DNA of 17,516 nucleotides from Obelidium mucronatum (taxonomy: Eukaryota; Chytridiomycota; Chytridiomycetes; Chytridiales; Chytriomycetaceae), in NCBI GenBank assembly GCA_025765595.1, contig JAIVFH010000491.1, positions 1-17,516 of the forward strand, written 5' to 3'. Both the position numbers and the translations under genes were made by a program. Shown here in pieces: positions 17,335-17,516 of the stretch (positions are counted from its first letter, which is position 1; every line of letters starts with the position of its first letter). The notes under the pieces were generated by a model, which did no database searches, had not been told where the DNA came from, and was given only the letters and a program-made list of their open reading frames with translations.

Positions 17335-17516
17335 ATGTTCGACGGTGGATTCAAAAGCAAACGAGCGGTGACAACAACCAAGTCTTGATTTAATTCGAAT
17401 TAAACTCGGATTATGTAATTTATCCAGATTTCTCTTGGCGGATCAAAGGGAGGAGCGACAGACAAGCAGGCATGCTCAGACAGAACCAGCTTGAGGGAAC
17501 CAACGAGAACGCGAAA
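17335..17516 (+). CDS. Probable UBE3C/Hul5-type HECT E3 ubiquitin ligase, N-terminus (3' partial)
   Basis: Exon 1 (17335-17367) encodes MFDGGFKSKRA and is joined over a 60-nt intron (17368-17427, GTGACA...ATCCAG) to exon 2 (17428 to the window end), which reads ISLGGSKGGATDKQ. The pattern MF-x-G-x-FK-x-R followed by (V/I)SLGG is that of UBE3C N-termini, where it precedes an IQ motif and, far downstream, the HECT domain; neither is in the window. Without the intron the frame stops after 17 codons. The call rests on about 20 residues and stays tentative. It would act on proteasome-bound substrates, extending ubiquitin chains. Confidence 0.5.

Noticed and set aside
1..17516. CRISPR arrays, insertion sequences, prophage or operon-type systems
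   Set aside because: The window is intron-rich eukaryotic DNA; the tandem repeats are promoter/UTR units of small genes, not spacer arrays.

Overview
The window is eukaryotic nuclear DNA. Nearly every gene is split by short GT-AG introns (49-166 nt), several with a TACTAAT-like branch site, and the standard stop codons are used. The mix of an Spg1/Tem1-type septation GTPase, a four-domain AK9-like nucleotide kinase, an ANKRD13-like protein, a branched-chain 2-oxoacid dehydrogenase E2, Got1 and a probable Hul5/UBE3C start fits an early-diverging zoosporic fungus such as a chytrid. That placement is inference; no rRNA or other decisive marker is present.

Layout. At 3-639 (+) lies the 3' part of a Cys-containing, probably GPI-anchored surface protein, followed at 819-890 by a tRNA-Gly(TCC). 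From about 1000 to 3590 there is a tandem array of three tiny secreted-peptide genes (41, 33 and 33 aa). Each has a conserved repetitive promoter, a TATA box, a conserved leader ending AAGAAGATGAA, a signal peptide and a conserved 3' UTR with AATAAA. This array is the most novel item here. At 3651-9958 (+) is an 11-exon gene for an AK9-like protein (1807 aa as spliced here). At 10063-11126 (+) is a 7-exon Spg1/Tem1 GTPase (203 aa). At 11376-13458 (+) is a 5-exon BCKDH E2 (580 aa) with an unusual duplicated lipoyl domain.

The right-hand part is mainly on the minus strand: an intronless Cys-rich protein of unknown function (14630-13551), an ANKRD13-like ankyrin/GPCR-chaperone protein (16354-14829) and a Got1 Golgi transport protein (17257-16434). 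A plus-strand gene that looks like the N-terminus of a UBE3C/Hul5 HECT ubiquitin ligase starts 77 bp from the Got1 start and runs out of the window.

The named genes are ordinary housekeeping functions (nucleotide metabolism, septation signalling, mitochondrial amino-acid catabolism, ER-Golgi traffic, ubiquitin handling) and do not form one pathway. The spliced models were assembled by hand. For all five complete spliced genes the coding lengths sum to a multiple of three and the joins restore family motifs.
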